Positions 10,312-21,890 of a stretch of DNA of 64,000 nt are shown here, piece by piece. The number at the start of each line of letters is the position of its first letter. Within the stretch, counting starts at the first letter, position 1. Source of the DNA: Cyrtodaria siliqua (lineage: Eukaryota; Mollusca; Bivalvia; Adapedonta; Hiatellidae); contig JAWPHD010001133.1 of assembly GCA_037043455.1 (NCBI GenBank), positions 1 to 64,000 of the forward strand, given 5' to 3'. Both the position numbers and the translations under genes were made by a program. The notes under the pieces are model-generated. The model was not told where the DNA came from. It ran no database searches and saw only the letters and a list, made by a program, of their open reading frames with translations.

Positions 10312-12042
10312 CAAGAGGTCAATGACCTTGAAGCTCTACTGATTGATTTTGATTTCAGGAAGTAGTCGCTACAAACTTGTTTTTTGAAAAATTATTTTTA
10401 GCCGTGGCAGCCATCTTGAATTTCCGGCCGACCTGAAATTTTGCTAGGATCAATTAGACATCAAGAGCAATATTCCTGTGAAGTTCATGAAAATCCGTCA
10501 AGTAGTTTCAGAGGAGTAGTCGCTACAAGTTTTCATTATATAATTCTATGTAAACAAAGATGGCCGCTGACAGCCATGTTTAACATCGAATCAAAATGAT
10601 TTTTGACAAGGACCAACATCATGTAATGCTGATCATTTTAGAAAAAGTCCCATATCAATATCACTTATAGTTTTCAAGAAGTAGTCACTACAAACTTGCA
10701 TTTTGAAAATCTATTTTTAGCCATGGCGGCCATCTTGAATTTCCGGCCGACCTGAAATTTTGCTAAGATCAATTAGACATCAAGAGCAACATTTCTGTGA
10801 AGTTTCATGAAAATCCGTCAAGTTGTTTCAGAGGAGTAGTCGCTACAAGTTTTCATTATATAACTCTATGTAAACAAAGTTGGCCACTGGCAGCCATGTT
10901 TAATGTCGAATCAAAATAATGTTAGACTCTGATAACCATCATGTCATGCTGATCATGAAAATCCGTCAAGTAGTTTCAGAGGAGTAGTCGCTACAAGTTT
11001 TCATTATATAACTCTATGTAAACAAAGATGGCCACTGGCAGCCATGTTTAACGTCGAATCAAAATAATGTTCGACTCTGATAACCATCATGTCATGCTGA
11101 TCATTTTACAAAAAGTCCCATATCAATATCTCTTATAGTTTTCAAGAAGTAGTCGCTACAAACTTATTTTTTAAAAATCTATTTTTAGCCATAGCGGCCA
11201 TCTTGAATTTCCGGCCGACCTGAAATTTTGCTAGGATCAATTAGACATCAAGAGCAACATTCCTGTGAAGTTTCATGAAAATCCGTCAAGTAGTTTCAGA
11301 GGAGTAGTCGCTACAAGTTTTCATTATATAACTCTATGTAAACAAAGATGGCCGCTGGCAGCCATGTTTAACTCCGAATCAAAACGATTTTCGACAAGGA
11401 CCAACATCATGTCATGCTGATCATTTTAGAAAAAATCCCATATTAATATCTCTTATAATTTTCAAGAAGTAGTCGCTACAAACTTATTTTTTAAAAATCT
11501 ATTTTTAGCCGTGGCGGCCATCTTGAATTTCCGGCCGACCTGAAATTTTGCTAGAATCAATTAGACATCAAGAGCAACATTTTTGTGAAGTTTCATGAAA
11601 ATCCATCAATTAGTTTCAGAGGAGTAGTCGCTACAAGTTTTCATTATATAACTCTATGTAAACAAAGATGGCCGCTGGCAGCCATGTTTAACTTCGAATC
11701 AAAACGATTTTCGACAAGGACCAACATCATGTCATGCTGATCATTTTAGAAAAAGTCCCATAGCAATATCCCTTAGAGTTTTCAAGAAGTAGTCGCTACA
11801 AACTTGTTTTTTAAAAACCTATTTTTAGATTTGGCGGCCATCTTGGATTTCACATCTACATGAATTTTTGCTAGGATCAACTAGACTTCATGGGCAACAT
11901 TTCTGTAAAGTTTCATGAAAATCCATTCAGTAGTTTCAGAGGAGTAGTCGCTACAAAAAAAAGTTTACGGACAGACAGACGGACGGACGACGGACGCCGC
12001 ACCACGGCATAAGCTCTGCTGATCTCTGATCAGTAGAGCTAA
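10312..12042 (+). mobile_element. Family A HINE-like element, full length
   Basis: 5' terminus ACAAGAGGTCAATGACC, subterminal AGCTCTACTGAT, then roughly five 320-bp core units. The period can be read directly from the GGCGGCCA landmark at 11191, 11511 and 11831. One unit near 10940 has an internal deletion joining TGCTGATCAT to GAAAATCCGTCAAG. It ends with a GGACAGACAGACGG tract and the hairpin with arms GCTCTGCTGATC / GATCAGTAGAGC, then TAAAA. Confidence 0.85.
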
Positions 12043-12045
12043 AAA

Positions 12046-12118
12046 TGAAGAACAAAAAAAAACAATAAAAAAAAGTGGGATTTGAACCCATGGCCTTAGC
12101 TTCTCAGTGTACAAGAAG
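12046..12118 (-). repeat. tRNA-derived SINE tail fragment
   Basis: On the minus strand GGTTCAAATCC (12078-12088) matches the B box exactly and is followed by CCAC and a T-run that could act as a pol III terminator. Only the 3' half of a tRNA-like unit is recognisable. Confidence 0.45.
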
Positions 12119-12129
12119 TAATTTAAAGA

Positions 12130-12967
12130 TTTTTCTATGGCAGTCATCTTGGATGTCGTGTTTACCTAATTTTAACAAATTTGAAAAACATTCACCTAAG
12201 GCTCATCCATGTAAAGTTTGGTCAAAATTTAACAAGATGTTTCTGAGAAGAAGATATTTTAAAAAAAATCCCTATGTAAGTCTTTGTAAAACATGTGACC
12301 TCTGGAGCGAGGCCAAATGTAACCCCAAGATCACCATTTGAACAGGCTTGGTAGATGACCGTAAGTTTATAGTAAATGCTAAATATTAAACCTGTGGCTC
12401 TTGTAGTTTCAGAGAAGAAGAAAATTCCCTATGTAAGTCTTTGTAAAACTGTGACCCTGGGGCGGGGCCAAATTTTACCCCAGGGTCACCATTTTAACAA
12501 ACTTAGTAGAGGACCATAAGCTGATGCTACATGTGATGCATGAGATCTCTGTGCCTTGTGGTTTCAGAAAAGAGATTTTTTAAAGTTTTTTCCTATATAA
12601 GCCTGTGAAAAACATGCAAAATATCAATATACAAATTTTGGACCCCGGAGCATGGCCAATTTTGACCCTGAGGACTTTATTTGAACAAACTTCATAGTCT
12701 AGGCGCTGGCGATCATTTTAAAAGAAAAACTGTCGAAATCTGTCCAGCGGTCCTTGAGAAGAAGTTTTTTTAAAGTTTCGACCATATATGGCAATGGCGG
12801 CCATCTTTGATGTCGCGCTGACCTACTTTTAACAAATCTAAAAAGCATTCTTCTGAGGAGTATTCATGTGAAGTTTGGTCAAAATTGTTAACGACGACGA
12901 CGGACAAGACGACAGACAAAGAGTTATCCCAATAGATCACCTTGAGTCTTTGGCTCAGGTGACCTAA
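12130..12967 (+). mobile_element. Family D element, 5'-truncated
   Basis: Three to four D cores (CTGTGACCCTGGGGCGGGG at 12450, GGCGGCCATCTTTGATGTCG at 12797), a short ACGACGACGG tract, and a D-type 3' terminus ending GATCACC...GGTGACCTAATA. No 5' end. Confidence 0.7.
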
Positions 12968-13427
12968 TAACAAAAATCAAGCCAAGTTTGGAAAAGATCA
13001 AATGAAAATTGTAAACTCTATCATGTTAACGAAGTATAATATTGCATATTTAATAAATCAAGGGCTATAACTCCGGTGTTTCTGGCCCGATCTGGCTGTT
13101 GTTTTTTTTAAATCGACCCAGCTTTCATTCATATAAGCATTCTGCCCAATTTTGGTAAAGATAGGATTTAAAATGGAGGCGCTCGAGTAATGACAAGACA
13201 AAATATAGCAATTTTCATTATATCAAGGGCAATAACTCTGATGTTTATAATACGATATTGGATTTTTTTTTAACTTGTCCGAGCTTTCATTGATATTAAC
13301 AGTCTGACCAAGTTTGATAAAGATCGGGTGCTAGGGTGATGACAACAAAAAGTGAACGGACGGACAGAAGATGGACAACAGACCGTGGCATAAGCCCTAC
13401 TGGACCTTGGCCAGTGGAACTGAAAAG
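12968..13427 (+). mobile_element. Diverged B-core element with 3' terminus
   Basis: Two to three old B cores followed by a GGACGGACAG tract and a 3' hairpin-like end (GGACCTTGGCC, then AGTGGAACTGAAAAG), all more diverged than the other B copies. The next ~100 bp (13430-13530) is an AT-rich stretch with GGAATATAGGA repeated. Confidence 0.6.
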
Positions 13428-13539
13428 TAGGAAAATATAACAAATTTAGGAAAATTAAAGGAATATAGGAGTGTCTCAATATATATGTATAGTGAAAAAC
13501 TATGGGGAAATACAGGAATATAGGAATTGGTTGACCGCC

Positions 13540-13697
13540 TTCCCTACGTTAGTCTATGTAAAAGACATTACCCATGAGTGGGGTGGGGGTTACACAATTT
13601 CACAGGGTTACCACTCAAACAAACTTGATAGAGTTCCATAAGCTTATGCTTCATACAAAATACTATTAGACTATGTAAAACTGTGACCCCCATTTGA
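13540..13697 (+). repeat. D-core fragment
   Basis: Contains TAGTCTATGTAAAAG, GTGGGGTGGGGG and AAACAAACTTGATAG, typical of the D core, but no termini. It is cut by the next element's 5' end at 13698. Confidence 0.5.
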
Positions 13698-14345
13698 ACA
13701 AGAGCTGTCGGAGAACAGCGCAGCTAGACCATTCGATTTTTCAGAGAATAATAAATATATAGCTAGTATATACCATCAGAAAAAAAGGCTAAAACAATGT
13801 GGGGGTGGGGTTGGGCGTGCGGGGCGGGTATAGAAACTCGGGCTGATATAAAATTATTGTTAGAATCTCAATACAAATTATAGTAAAATTTGGGACACGG
13901 TGTGAAATGTTATAATTTTATTTTTATCAGTTTTAATCCAAAATTGCAGTCATTTTAAAGAAATTTGCGGTCGAAAGGCAACTCGGGGAGGGAGGGATGA
14001 GAATCTAGCATTTTTTTTATTGTGGCCTCATTTCAGTTTTTTTTCATCTGAATATCACAGTTTAAGACTAATAACACTTTTTGTTTTTAAATGGGCACCC
14101 ACACCCACTCCCCAACCCAATCCAAATAATTAGATGAGGATTGATAAGAACCACCTCCCACCACCACCAACCAAACCCTTAAACAAAACTAAAAACAAAT
14201 GAATATTTACATTTTCCCATTCTCCTGCCTAACCAATTTCCTACCCTGTCCTCCATGTGAGGGGAGCCCATAAACCAATGGGGGACAGGGTGGGGGTGCA
14301 TCATTGATAAAGGTGTAGATTTGATAAAACAAAACAACACAGACA
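13698..14345 (+). mobile_element. Different HINE-like 5' terminus plus G/C-skewed low-complexity body
   Basis: ACAAGAGCTGTCGGAGAACAG starts like the other families (ACAAGAG plus a small palindrome) but with its own arms CTGTC/GACAG-like. The body has G-runs (GTGGGGGTGGGG near 13800, GGACAGGGTGGGGG near 14285) and C-rich stretches (CACCCACACCCACTCCCC near 14100). No core array or 3' hairpin was recognised. Confidence 0.4.
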
Positions 14346-14351
14346 TGTTAA

Positions 14352-15624
14352 ACAAGAGGTCAATGACCTTGAAGCTCTACCGATCAAATTTGATTTCAGG
14401 AAGTAGTCGCTACAGACTTGTTTTTTGAAAATCTATTTTTAACCGTGGCGGCCATCTTGAATTTCCGGCCGACCTGAAATTTTGCTAGGATCAATAAGAC
14501 ATTAAGAGCAACATACCTGTGAAGTTTCATGAAAATCCGTCAAGTAGTTTCAGAGGAGTAGTCGCTACAAGTTTTCATTATATAACTCTATGTAAACAAA
14601 GATGGCCGCTGGTAGCCATGTTTAACGTCAAATCAAAACGATTTTCGACAAGGACCAACATCATGTCATACTGATCATTTTAGAAAAAGTCCCATATCAA
14701 TATCTTTTATAGTTTTGAAGAAGTAGTCGCTACAAACTTATTTATTTTAAATCTATTTTTAGCTGTGGCGGCCATCTTGAATTTCCGGCCGACCTGAAAT
14801 TTTGCCAGGATCAATAAGACATCAAGAGCAACATTCCTGTGAAGTTTCATGAACATCCGTCAATTAGTTTCAGAGGAGTAGTCGCTACAAGTTTTTACTA
14901 TATAACTCTATGTAACCAAAGATGGCCACTGGCAGCCATGTTTAACTTCGAATCAAAATAATTTTCCACAAGGATCAACATCATGTCATGCTGATCATTT
15001 TAGAAAAAGTCCCATATCAATATCACTTATAGTTTTCAAGAAGTAGTCACTACAAACTTATTTTTTAAAAATCTATTTTTAGCTGTGACGGCCATCTTGA
15101 ATTTCTGGCAGATCTGAAATTTTGCTAGGATCAATTAGACATCAAGAGCAACATTCCTGTAAAGTTTCATGAAAATCCGTCAAGTAGTTTCAGAGGAGTA
15201 GTCGCTACAAGTTTTTACTATATAACTCTATGTAAACAAAGATGGCCGCTGGCAGCCATGTTTAACGTTGAATCAAAACAATTTTTGACAAGGATCAACA
15301 TCATGTCATGTTGATCATTTTAGAAAAAGTCCCATATCAATATCACTTATAGTTTTCAAGAAGTAGTCGCTACAAACTTGTATTTTAAAACTCTATTTTT
15401 AGCTTTGGCGGCCATCTTGGATTTCACATCAACATGAATTTTTGCTAGGATCAACTAGACTTTATGGGCAACATTTCTGTAAAGTTTCATGAATATCCAT
15501 CCTGTAGTTTCAGAGGAGTTGTCGCTACAAATAAAAGTTTATGGACAGACAGACGGACGGACAGACGGACGCCGGACGCCGCACCACGGCATAAGCTCTG
15601 CTGATCTCTGATCAGTAGAGCTAA
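14352..15624 (+). mobile_element. Family A HINE-like element, full length
   Basis: 5' terminus with subterminal AGCTCTACCGAT (one change from the consensus), about three and a half 320-bp units, a (GGAC)n/GCCGGACGCCG tract, and hairpin arms GCTCTGCTGATC / GATCAGTAGAGC followed by TAAAA. Confidence 0.85.
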
Positions 15625-15796
15625 AAACCATTGCTATAGGTATAGAATTGATAAACCAAAACAGCACAGATGTAAGAAAAAATAAAAGGGGTTTCAGGTG
15701 GGGTAGTGGGATGGGGTGTAAAGATCGGGAGGTGATAAGACAGCTATATGTGTAAGAATTGACTTAACAACACAGAAATCTGTAAAAACAACAAAA
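15625..15796 (+). repeat. G-rich spacer repeat
   Basis: Contains GGTGGGGTAGTGGGATGGGG and GATAAGACAGCTATATGTG. Related spacers lie at 14275-14350 and 16592-16737, each immediately before an element's 5' terminus. The arrangement spacer-element-spacer-element suggests segmental amplification. Confidence 0.5.
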
Positions 15797-16591
15797 ACAA
15801 GAGGTCAATGACCTTGAAGCTCTACTGATTGATTTTGATTTCAGGAAGTAGTCGCTACAGACTTGTTTTTTAAAAAAATATTTTTAGCCGTGGCGGCCAT
15901 CTTGAATTTCCGGCCGACCTGAAATTTTGCTAGGATCAATTAGACATCAAGAGCAACATTTCTGTGAAGTTTCATGAAAATCCGTCTAGTAGTTTCAGAG
16001 GAGTAATCGCTACAAGTTTTCATAATATAACTCTATATAAACAAAGATGGCCGCTGGCAGCCATGTTTAACGTCGAATCAAAACGACATTCGACAAGGAC
16101 CAACATCATGTCATGCTGATCATTTTAGAAAAAGTCCCATATCAATATCTCTTATAGTTTTCAAGAAGTAGTCGCTACAAACTTTTATTTTAAATCAATT
16201 TTTAGCTGTGGTGGCCATCTTGAATTTATGGCGAGTCTGAAATTTTTCTAGGATCAATTAGACATCAAGAGCAACATTCCTGCGAAGTTTCATGAACATC
16301 CGTCAAGTAGTTTTAGAGGAGTAGTCGCAACAAGGTTTTACTATATAACTCTATGTAACCAAAGATGGCCACTGGCAGCCATGTTTAACGTCGAATCAAA
16401 ATAATGTTCGACTCGGATCAACATCATGTCATGCTGATCATTTTAGAAAAAGTCCCATATCAATATCACTTAAAGTTTTCAAGCAGTAGTCGCTACAAAC
16501 TTATTTTTTAAAAATCTATTTTTAGCTGTGGTGGCCATCTTGAATTTCTGGCTGATCTGAAATTTTGCTAGGATCAATTAGACATCAAGAG
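15797..16591 (+). mobile_element. Family A element, 3'-truncated
   Basis: Normal 5' terminus and about two and a half core units. It breaks off within a core at ...GACATCAAGAGC and joins a G-rich spacer (GGGGCAGGGTGCAAC). It lacks the microsatellite and 3' hairpin. Confidence 0.8.
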
Positions 16592-16737
16592 CGGGGCAGG
16601 GTGCAACATAGCTCTATATGTTAGAATTTGACCAAAACAACAAACAGAAATCCGTAAAAATAAATAAGGGGGCAGGGGTGCATAAGATAGCTATAAGAAT
16701 TGACTAAACACAACACAGAAACATGTAACAAGAGGCC
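16592..16737 (+). repeat. G-rich spacer repeat, second clear copy
   Basis: Matches 15625-15796 in its landmarks (CTCTATATGTTAGAATTTGAC, ACAACAAACAGAAATC, GATAGCTATAAGAATTGAC). The next element starts directly afterwards. Confidence 0.5.
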
Positions 16738-17433
16738 CAAGAGGGCCTGTGGACGCTCTAATGGCTAAACATAAAGTTTTACGTATAATATCATTCAACC
16801 GGAACATGGCAATGATATACGCAACTAGGCTTGGTACAGATCATCCCTGCTAAGTTTTGTTGAAATCCAGCCAGAGGCTCAGGAGAACTAGTCTGTACAA
16901 AGTTAGTGTATTAAAACATTTAAGGAGTCATAACTCTGCCAAAATTCATTCAACCAGAACACGGCAGTGATAGGTGCAACTAGGCTTGGTACTGATCCCC
17001 ACAAAGATTTGTTGTAATCCGGCAAGGAGAAGAGACTTATCTGGATAAAGTTTGTCTATTAAAACCTTTAAAAGACCATAACTGCAAAGTTTTGTTAAAT
17101 CTGGCGAGGTTCAGGAGAACTAGTCCAGACAAAGTTTGTGTATTAAAACCTTTAAAGGGCCATAACACTGCCAAAAATCATTCAACTGGAACAAGGTGAT
17201 GATACTACACCTAGAACTGATCATCCCTAAAAAGTTTCGTTTAAATCTGGCCAGGGGTTCAGGAGAACTAGTCAGGACAAAGTTTGTGTATTAAAACCTT
17301 TAAAGGGACATAACTCTGCCAAGATCATTCAACTGGAACACGGTGACAATATGTACAACTAGGCTTGGTACTGATCATCCCTGAAAAGTTTCACTGAAAT
17401 CCGTCCAAATGAAGGCCCTTGGCCAGTAGAGCT
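16738..17433 (+). mobile_element. C-core element (B array missing)
   Basis: 5' terminus ACAAGAGGCCCAAGAGGGCC, then GACGCTCTA(A)TGGCTAA and about four ~150-bp C cores. Landmarks are ATTCAACCGGAACA, CTAGGCTTGGTACTGATC and GTTCAGGAGAACTAGTC. At 17410 the sequence jumps from AATGAAGGCCC straight to TTGGCCAGTAGAGCTAAAA, so the B array, the microsatellite and the left hairpin arm are deleted. Confidence 0.75.
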
Positions 17434-17558
17434 AAAAAAACAAATAAACTAGATGGGTGTTCCGTGGAACACGTGTGTCACCTATCAGCTCTTTGCCAGT
17501 ATAACAAGGTTTTTTGGGCCCAGATAAATGACCTTGACAAACTGGCCTGACTAAGAAA
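17434..17558 (+). other. Spacer with a flank shared with 41150-41213
   Basis: Contains the palindromic GTGTTCCGTGGAACACG and then AGATAAATGACCTTGACAAA CTGG, which recurs almost identically at 41165-41190, also directly upstream of an element's 5' terminus. Confidence 0.5.
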
Positions 17559-20516
17559 ACAAGAGGTCAATGACCTTGAAGCTCTACTGATTGATTTTGA
17601 TTTCAGGAAGTAGTGACTACAAACTTGATTTTTGAAAATCTATTTTTTGCCGTGGCGGCCATCTTGAATTTCCGGCCGACCTGAAATTTTGCTAGGATCA
17701 ATTAGACATCAAGAGCAACATTTCTGTGAAGTTTCATGAAAATCCGTCAAGTACTTTTAGAGGAGTAGCCGCTTCAAGTTTTCATTATATAACTCTTTGT
17801 AAACAAAGATGGCCACTGGCAGCCATGTTTAACGTCGAATCAAAATAATGTTCAACTCGGATAACCATCATGTCATGCTGATCATTTTAGAAAAAGTCCC
17901 ATATCAATATCTCTTAAAGTTTTCAAGAAGTCGTCGCTACAATCTTATTTTTTTTAAATCTATTTTTAGCCGTGGCGGCCATCTTGATTTTCCGGCCGAC
18001 CTGAAATTTTGCTAGGATCAATAAGACATCAAGAGCAACATTCCTGTGAAGTTTTATGAAAATCCGTAAAGTAGTTTCCAGAGGAGTAGTCGCAACAAGT
18101 TTTCATTATATAACTCTATGTAAACAAAGATGGCCACTGGCAGCCATGTTTAACGTCGAATCAAAACGATTTTCGACAAGGACCAACATCATGTCATGCT
18201 GATCATTTTAGAAAAAGTCCCATATCAATATCTCTTATAGTTTTCAAGAAGTAGTCGCTACAAACTTATTTTTTACAAATCTATTTTTAGCCGTGGCGGC
18301 CATCTTGAATTTCCGGCCGACCTGAAATTTTGCTAGGATCAATTAGACATCAAGAGCAACATTCGTGTGAAGTTTCATGAAAATCCGTCAACCAGTTTCA
18401 GAGGAGTAGTCGCTACAAGTTTTCATTATATAACTCTATGTAAACAAAGATGGCCGCTGGCAGCCATGTTTAACGTCGAATCAAAACGATTTTCGACAAG
18501 GACCAACCTCATGTCTTTAGAAAAAGTCCCATATCAATATCACTTATAGTTTTCAAGAAGTAGTCGCTACAAACTTGTATTTTGAAAATCTATTTTTAGC
18601 TGTGGTGGCCATCTTGAATTTCTGGCCGACCTGAAATTTTGCTAGGATCAATTAGACATCAAGAGCAACATTTCTGTGAAGTTTCATGAAAATCCGTCAA
18701 GTAGTTTCAGAGGAGTAGTCGCTACAAGTTTTCATTATATAACTCTATGTAAACAAAGATGGCCACTGGCAGCCATGTTTAATGTCGAATCAAAATAATG
18801 TTCGACTCGGATAACCATCAAGTCATGCTGATCATTTTAGAAAAAGTCCCATATCAATATCACTTATAGTTTTCAAGAAGTAGTCGCTACAAACTTATTT
18901 TTTAAAAATATATTTTTAACTGTGGCAGCCATCTTGAATTTCTGGCCGATCTGAAATTTTGCTAGGATCAATTAGACATTAAGAGCAACATTCCTGTAAA
19001 GTTTCATGAAAATGCGCCAAGTAGTTTCAGAGGAGTAGTCGCTACAAGTTTTTACTATATAACTTTATGTAAACAAAGATGGCCGCTGGCAGCCACGTTT
19101 AACGTCGAATCAAAACGATTTTTGATAACGACCAACATCATGTCATGCTGATCATTTTAGAAAAAGTCCCATATCAATATCACTTATAGTTTTCAAGAAG
19201 TAGTCGCTACAAACTTGTATTTTGAAAATTTATTTTTAGCCGTGGCGGCCATCTTGAATTTCCGGCCGACCTGAAATTTTGCTAGGATCATTTAGACATC
19301 AAGAGCAACACTCCTGTGAAGTTTCATGAAAATCCGTCAAGTAGTTTCAGAGGAGTAGTCGCTACAAGTTTTCATTATATAACTCTATGTAAACAAAGAT
19401 GGCCGCTGGCAGCCATGTTTAACGTTGAATCAAAACGATTTTCGACAAGGACCAACATCATGTCATGCTGATCATTTTAGAAAAAGTCCCATATCAATAT
19501 CACTTATAGTTTTCAAGAAGTTGTCGCTACAAACTTGAATTTAAAAAATCTATTTTTAGCTTTGGCGGCCATCTTGGATTTCACATCAACATGAATTTTT
19601 GCTAGGATCAACTAGACTTCATGGGCAACATTTCTGTAAAGTTTTATAAATATCCATCCAGTAGTTTCAGAGGAGTAGTCGCTACAAATAAAAGTTAACG
19701 GACGGACGGACAGACGGACGGACAGACGGACGACGGACGCCGCACCATGGCATAAGCTCTGCTGATCTCTGATCAGTAGTTATGTAAACAAAGATGGCCG
19801 CTGGCAGCCACGTTTAACGTCGAATCAAAAACGATTTTTGATAACGACCAACATCATGTCATGCTGATCATTTTAGAAAAAGTCCCATATCAATATCACT
19901 TATAGTTTTCAAGAAGTAGTCGCTACAAACTTGTATTTTGAAAATTTATTTTTAGCCGTGGCGGCCATCTTGAATTTCCGGCCGACCTGAAATTTTGCTA
20001 GGATCATTTAGACATCAAGAGCAACACTCCTGTGAAGTTTCATGAAAATCCGTCAAGTAGTTTCAGAGGAGTAGTCGCTACAAGTTTTCATTATATAACT
20101 CTATGTAAACAAAGATGGCCGCTGGCAGCCATGTTTAACGTTGAATCAAAACGATTTTCGACAAGGACCAACATCATGTCATGCTGATCATTTTAGAAAA
20201 AGTCCCATATCAATATCACTTATAGTTTTCAAGAAGTAGTCGCTACAAACTTGAATTTAAAAAATCTATTTTTAGCTTTGGCGGCCATCTTGGATTTCAC
20301 ATCAACATGAATTTTTGCTAGGATCAACTAGACTTCATGGGCAACATTTCTGTAAAGTTTTATGAATATCCATCCAGTAGTTTCAGAGGAGTAGTCGCTA
20401 CAAATAAAAGTTAACGGACGGACAGACGGACGGACGGACGGACGGACGGACGGACAGACGGACGACGGACGCCGCACCATGGCATAAGCTCTGCTGATCT
20501 CTGATCAGTAGAGCCA
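17559..20516 (+). mobile_element. Family A element, longest copy, with internal 715-bp duplication
   Basis: 5' terminus at 17559, then about six and a half 320-bp units, a GGACGGACAGACGG tract and a first 3' hairpin ending at 19779. Instead of continuing to GAGCTAAAA, the sequence jumps back to the middle of a core (TTATGTAAACAAAG) and repeats the last 715 bp, including the 3' end, to 20516. The final terminus reads GAGCCAAAA. It is the most extended A array in the window. Confidence 0.85.
19065..20494 (+). repeat. Recent 715-bp tandem duplication
   Basis: Copy 1 is 19065-19779 and copy 2 starts at 19780. The two are nearly identical, including shared private variants such as GGCAGCCACGTTTAACG and GATAACGACCAAC. 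Differences seen are one extra A in copy 2, a few substitutions (GTTGTCG/GTAGTCG, TTATAAATATCC/TTATGAATATCC) and a longer (GGAC)n tract in copy 2. Confidence 0.85.
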
Positions 20517-20517
20517 A

Positions 20518-20802
20518 AAATGAGTATTTAACCCATACAATGACCTTGACCTTTATATTTCAGTATGGCCATGTCGATGTTGTCATGACAAGTATATATT
20601 GAAAGAATTGAGAAAGTTATAGCCAACGTTAAGTTTTCGTAAAGAAAAAAAAGAGAATTTAACCCAGTGTGACCTTGACTTTATATTTTAGTATGGTCAT
20701 GTCAATGTTGTCAATGTTGTCATGATGAGTATATATTGAAAGTCTGATGAAGAAATATCAAGAAATGAGAAAGTTATAACCAACGTTAAGTTTTTTTGAA
20801 AA
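20518..20802 (+). repeat. H-core repeat, two partial units
   Basis: Landmarks GAGTATTTAACCCATA, GACCTTGACCTTTATATTT, GTATATATTGAAAG and AGAAAGTTATA(G/A)CCAACGTTAAG. The same unit forms arrays at 21891-22560 and 47041-47525. Confidence 0.65.
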
Positions 20803-21890
20803 ACAAGAGGCCCAAGAGGGCCTGTGGACGCTCTACTGGCTACTGGCTAATATGACATCAATGAAGCGAGTGACTATCGTCTTAAAGAGGCAAAATATAG
20901 CATTTTTAACTAAATCAAGAGCCATAACTCGGCCATTACTGGTCCGATCTGGCTGGTTTTCCAAGTTGGCCAGTAGAGATAATAAAAAAAAATAAAAATA
21001 AAAAAAATATTAATAAAAAAAATTAAAAAAAAAAAAATTAAAAAAAGAAGAAAAAAAAGTATATAAAATAAAAACTAAAGACATTAAAAAATTTAAACAA
21101 AATAAAGAAATAATAAAAGAACAAAAAAGTCAAAAAATCTGGTAAAGTTTGGTAAAGATCATATGAAAAATGAAGGCCCTATCGTTTTAACGAGGCAAAC
21201 TATAGCATTTTTAACTAAATCAAGGGCCATAACTCCGCTGTTACTGGTCCGATCTGGCTGGTTTTCGAACTTGTCTGAGCTTTCATTGACATTAACAATC
21301 TGGTAAAGATTGGTAATGATCGAATAAAAAAAGCACACCCTATCGTCTTAACGAGGCAAAATATAGCATTTTTAACTAAATCAAGGGCCATAACTCCGCT
21401 GTTACTGGTCCGATTTGGATGGTTTTTGAACTTGCCTGAGCTGTTATTGACACTAACAATCTGGTAAAATTTGGTAAAGATCGGATGACAAATGAAGGCC
21501 GTATCATCTTAACGAGGCAAAATATAGCATTTTTAACTTAATCAAGGGCCATAACTCCGCTGTTACTGGTCCGATCTGGCTGATTTTCAAACTTGTCTGA
21601 GCTTTCATTGACATTAACAATCTGGTAAAGTTTGGTAAAGATCGGATGAAAAATGAAGGCCCTATCGTCTTAACGAGGCAAAATATAGCATTTTTAACTA
21701 AATCAAGGGCCACAACTCCGCTGTTACTGGTCCGATCTGGTTGGTTTTCGAACTTAACCGAGCTTTTATTGACATTAACAATCTGGTAAAGTATGGTAAA
21801 GATCAAATGAAAAAAAAGGCCCTATCGTCTTAACAAGACAAAAGTTAACGACGGACAACGGACGACGGACAACTCAGCATCCCATAAGCT
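20803..21890 (+). mobile_element. B-core element, 3' hairpin missing
   Basis: 5' terminus ACAAGAGGCCCAAGAGGGCC with CTCTACTGGCTACTGGCTAA, a short lead, an A-rich low-complexity stretch (about 20970-21138), about four B cores and an ACGAC tract. The sequence then breaks at CATAAGCTCTGA into an H array. B-core spacing here is about 161 bp (21440 to 21601 to 21762). Confidence 0.8.
20970..21138 (+). repeat. A-rich low-complexity tract
   Basis: Runs of A interrupted by T and G (AAAAATAAAAATAAAAAAAATATT-like). Comparable A-rich tracts occupy the same place in B elements at 41480-41565 and 42240-42320, and precede the A element at 34966, so the tract appears to be an inherited part of a B sub-family. 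Confidence 0.8.

Noticed and set aside
18367..18549. Frame reading KFHENPSTSFRGVVATS as a small protein
   Set aside because: It is the translation of a family A core; the same frame recurs with stops in every unit and no start context.
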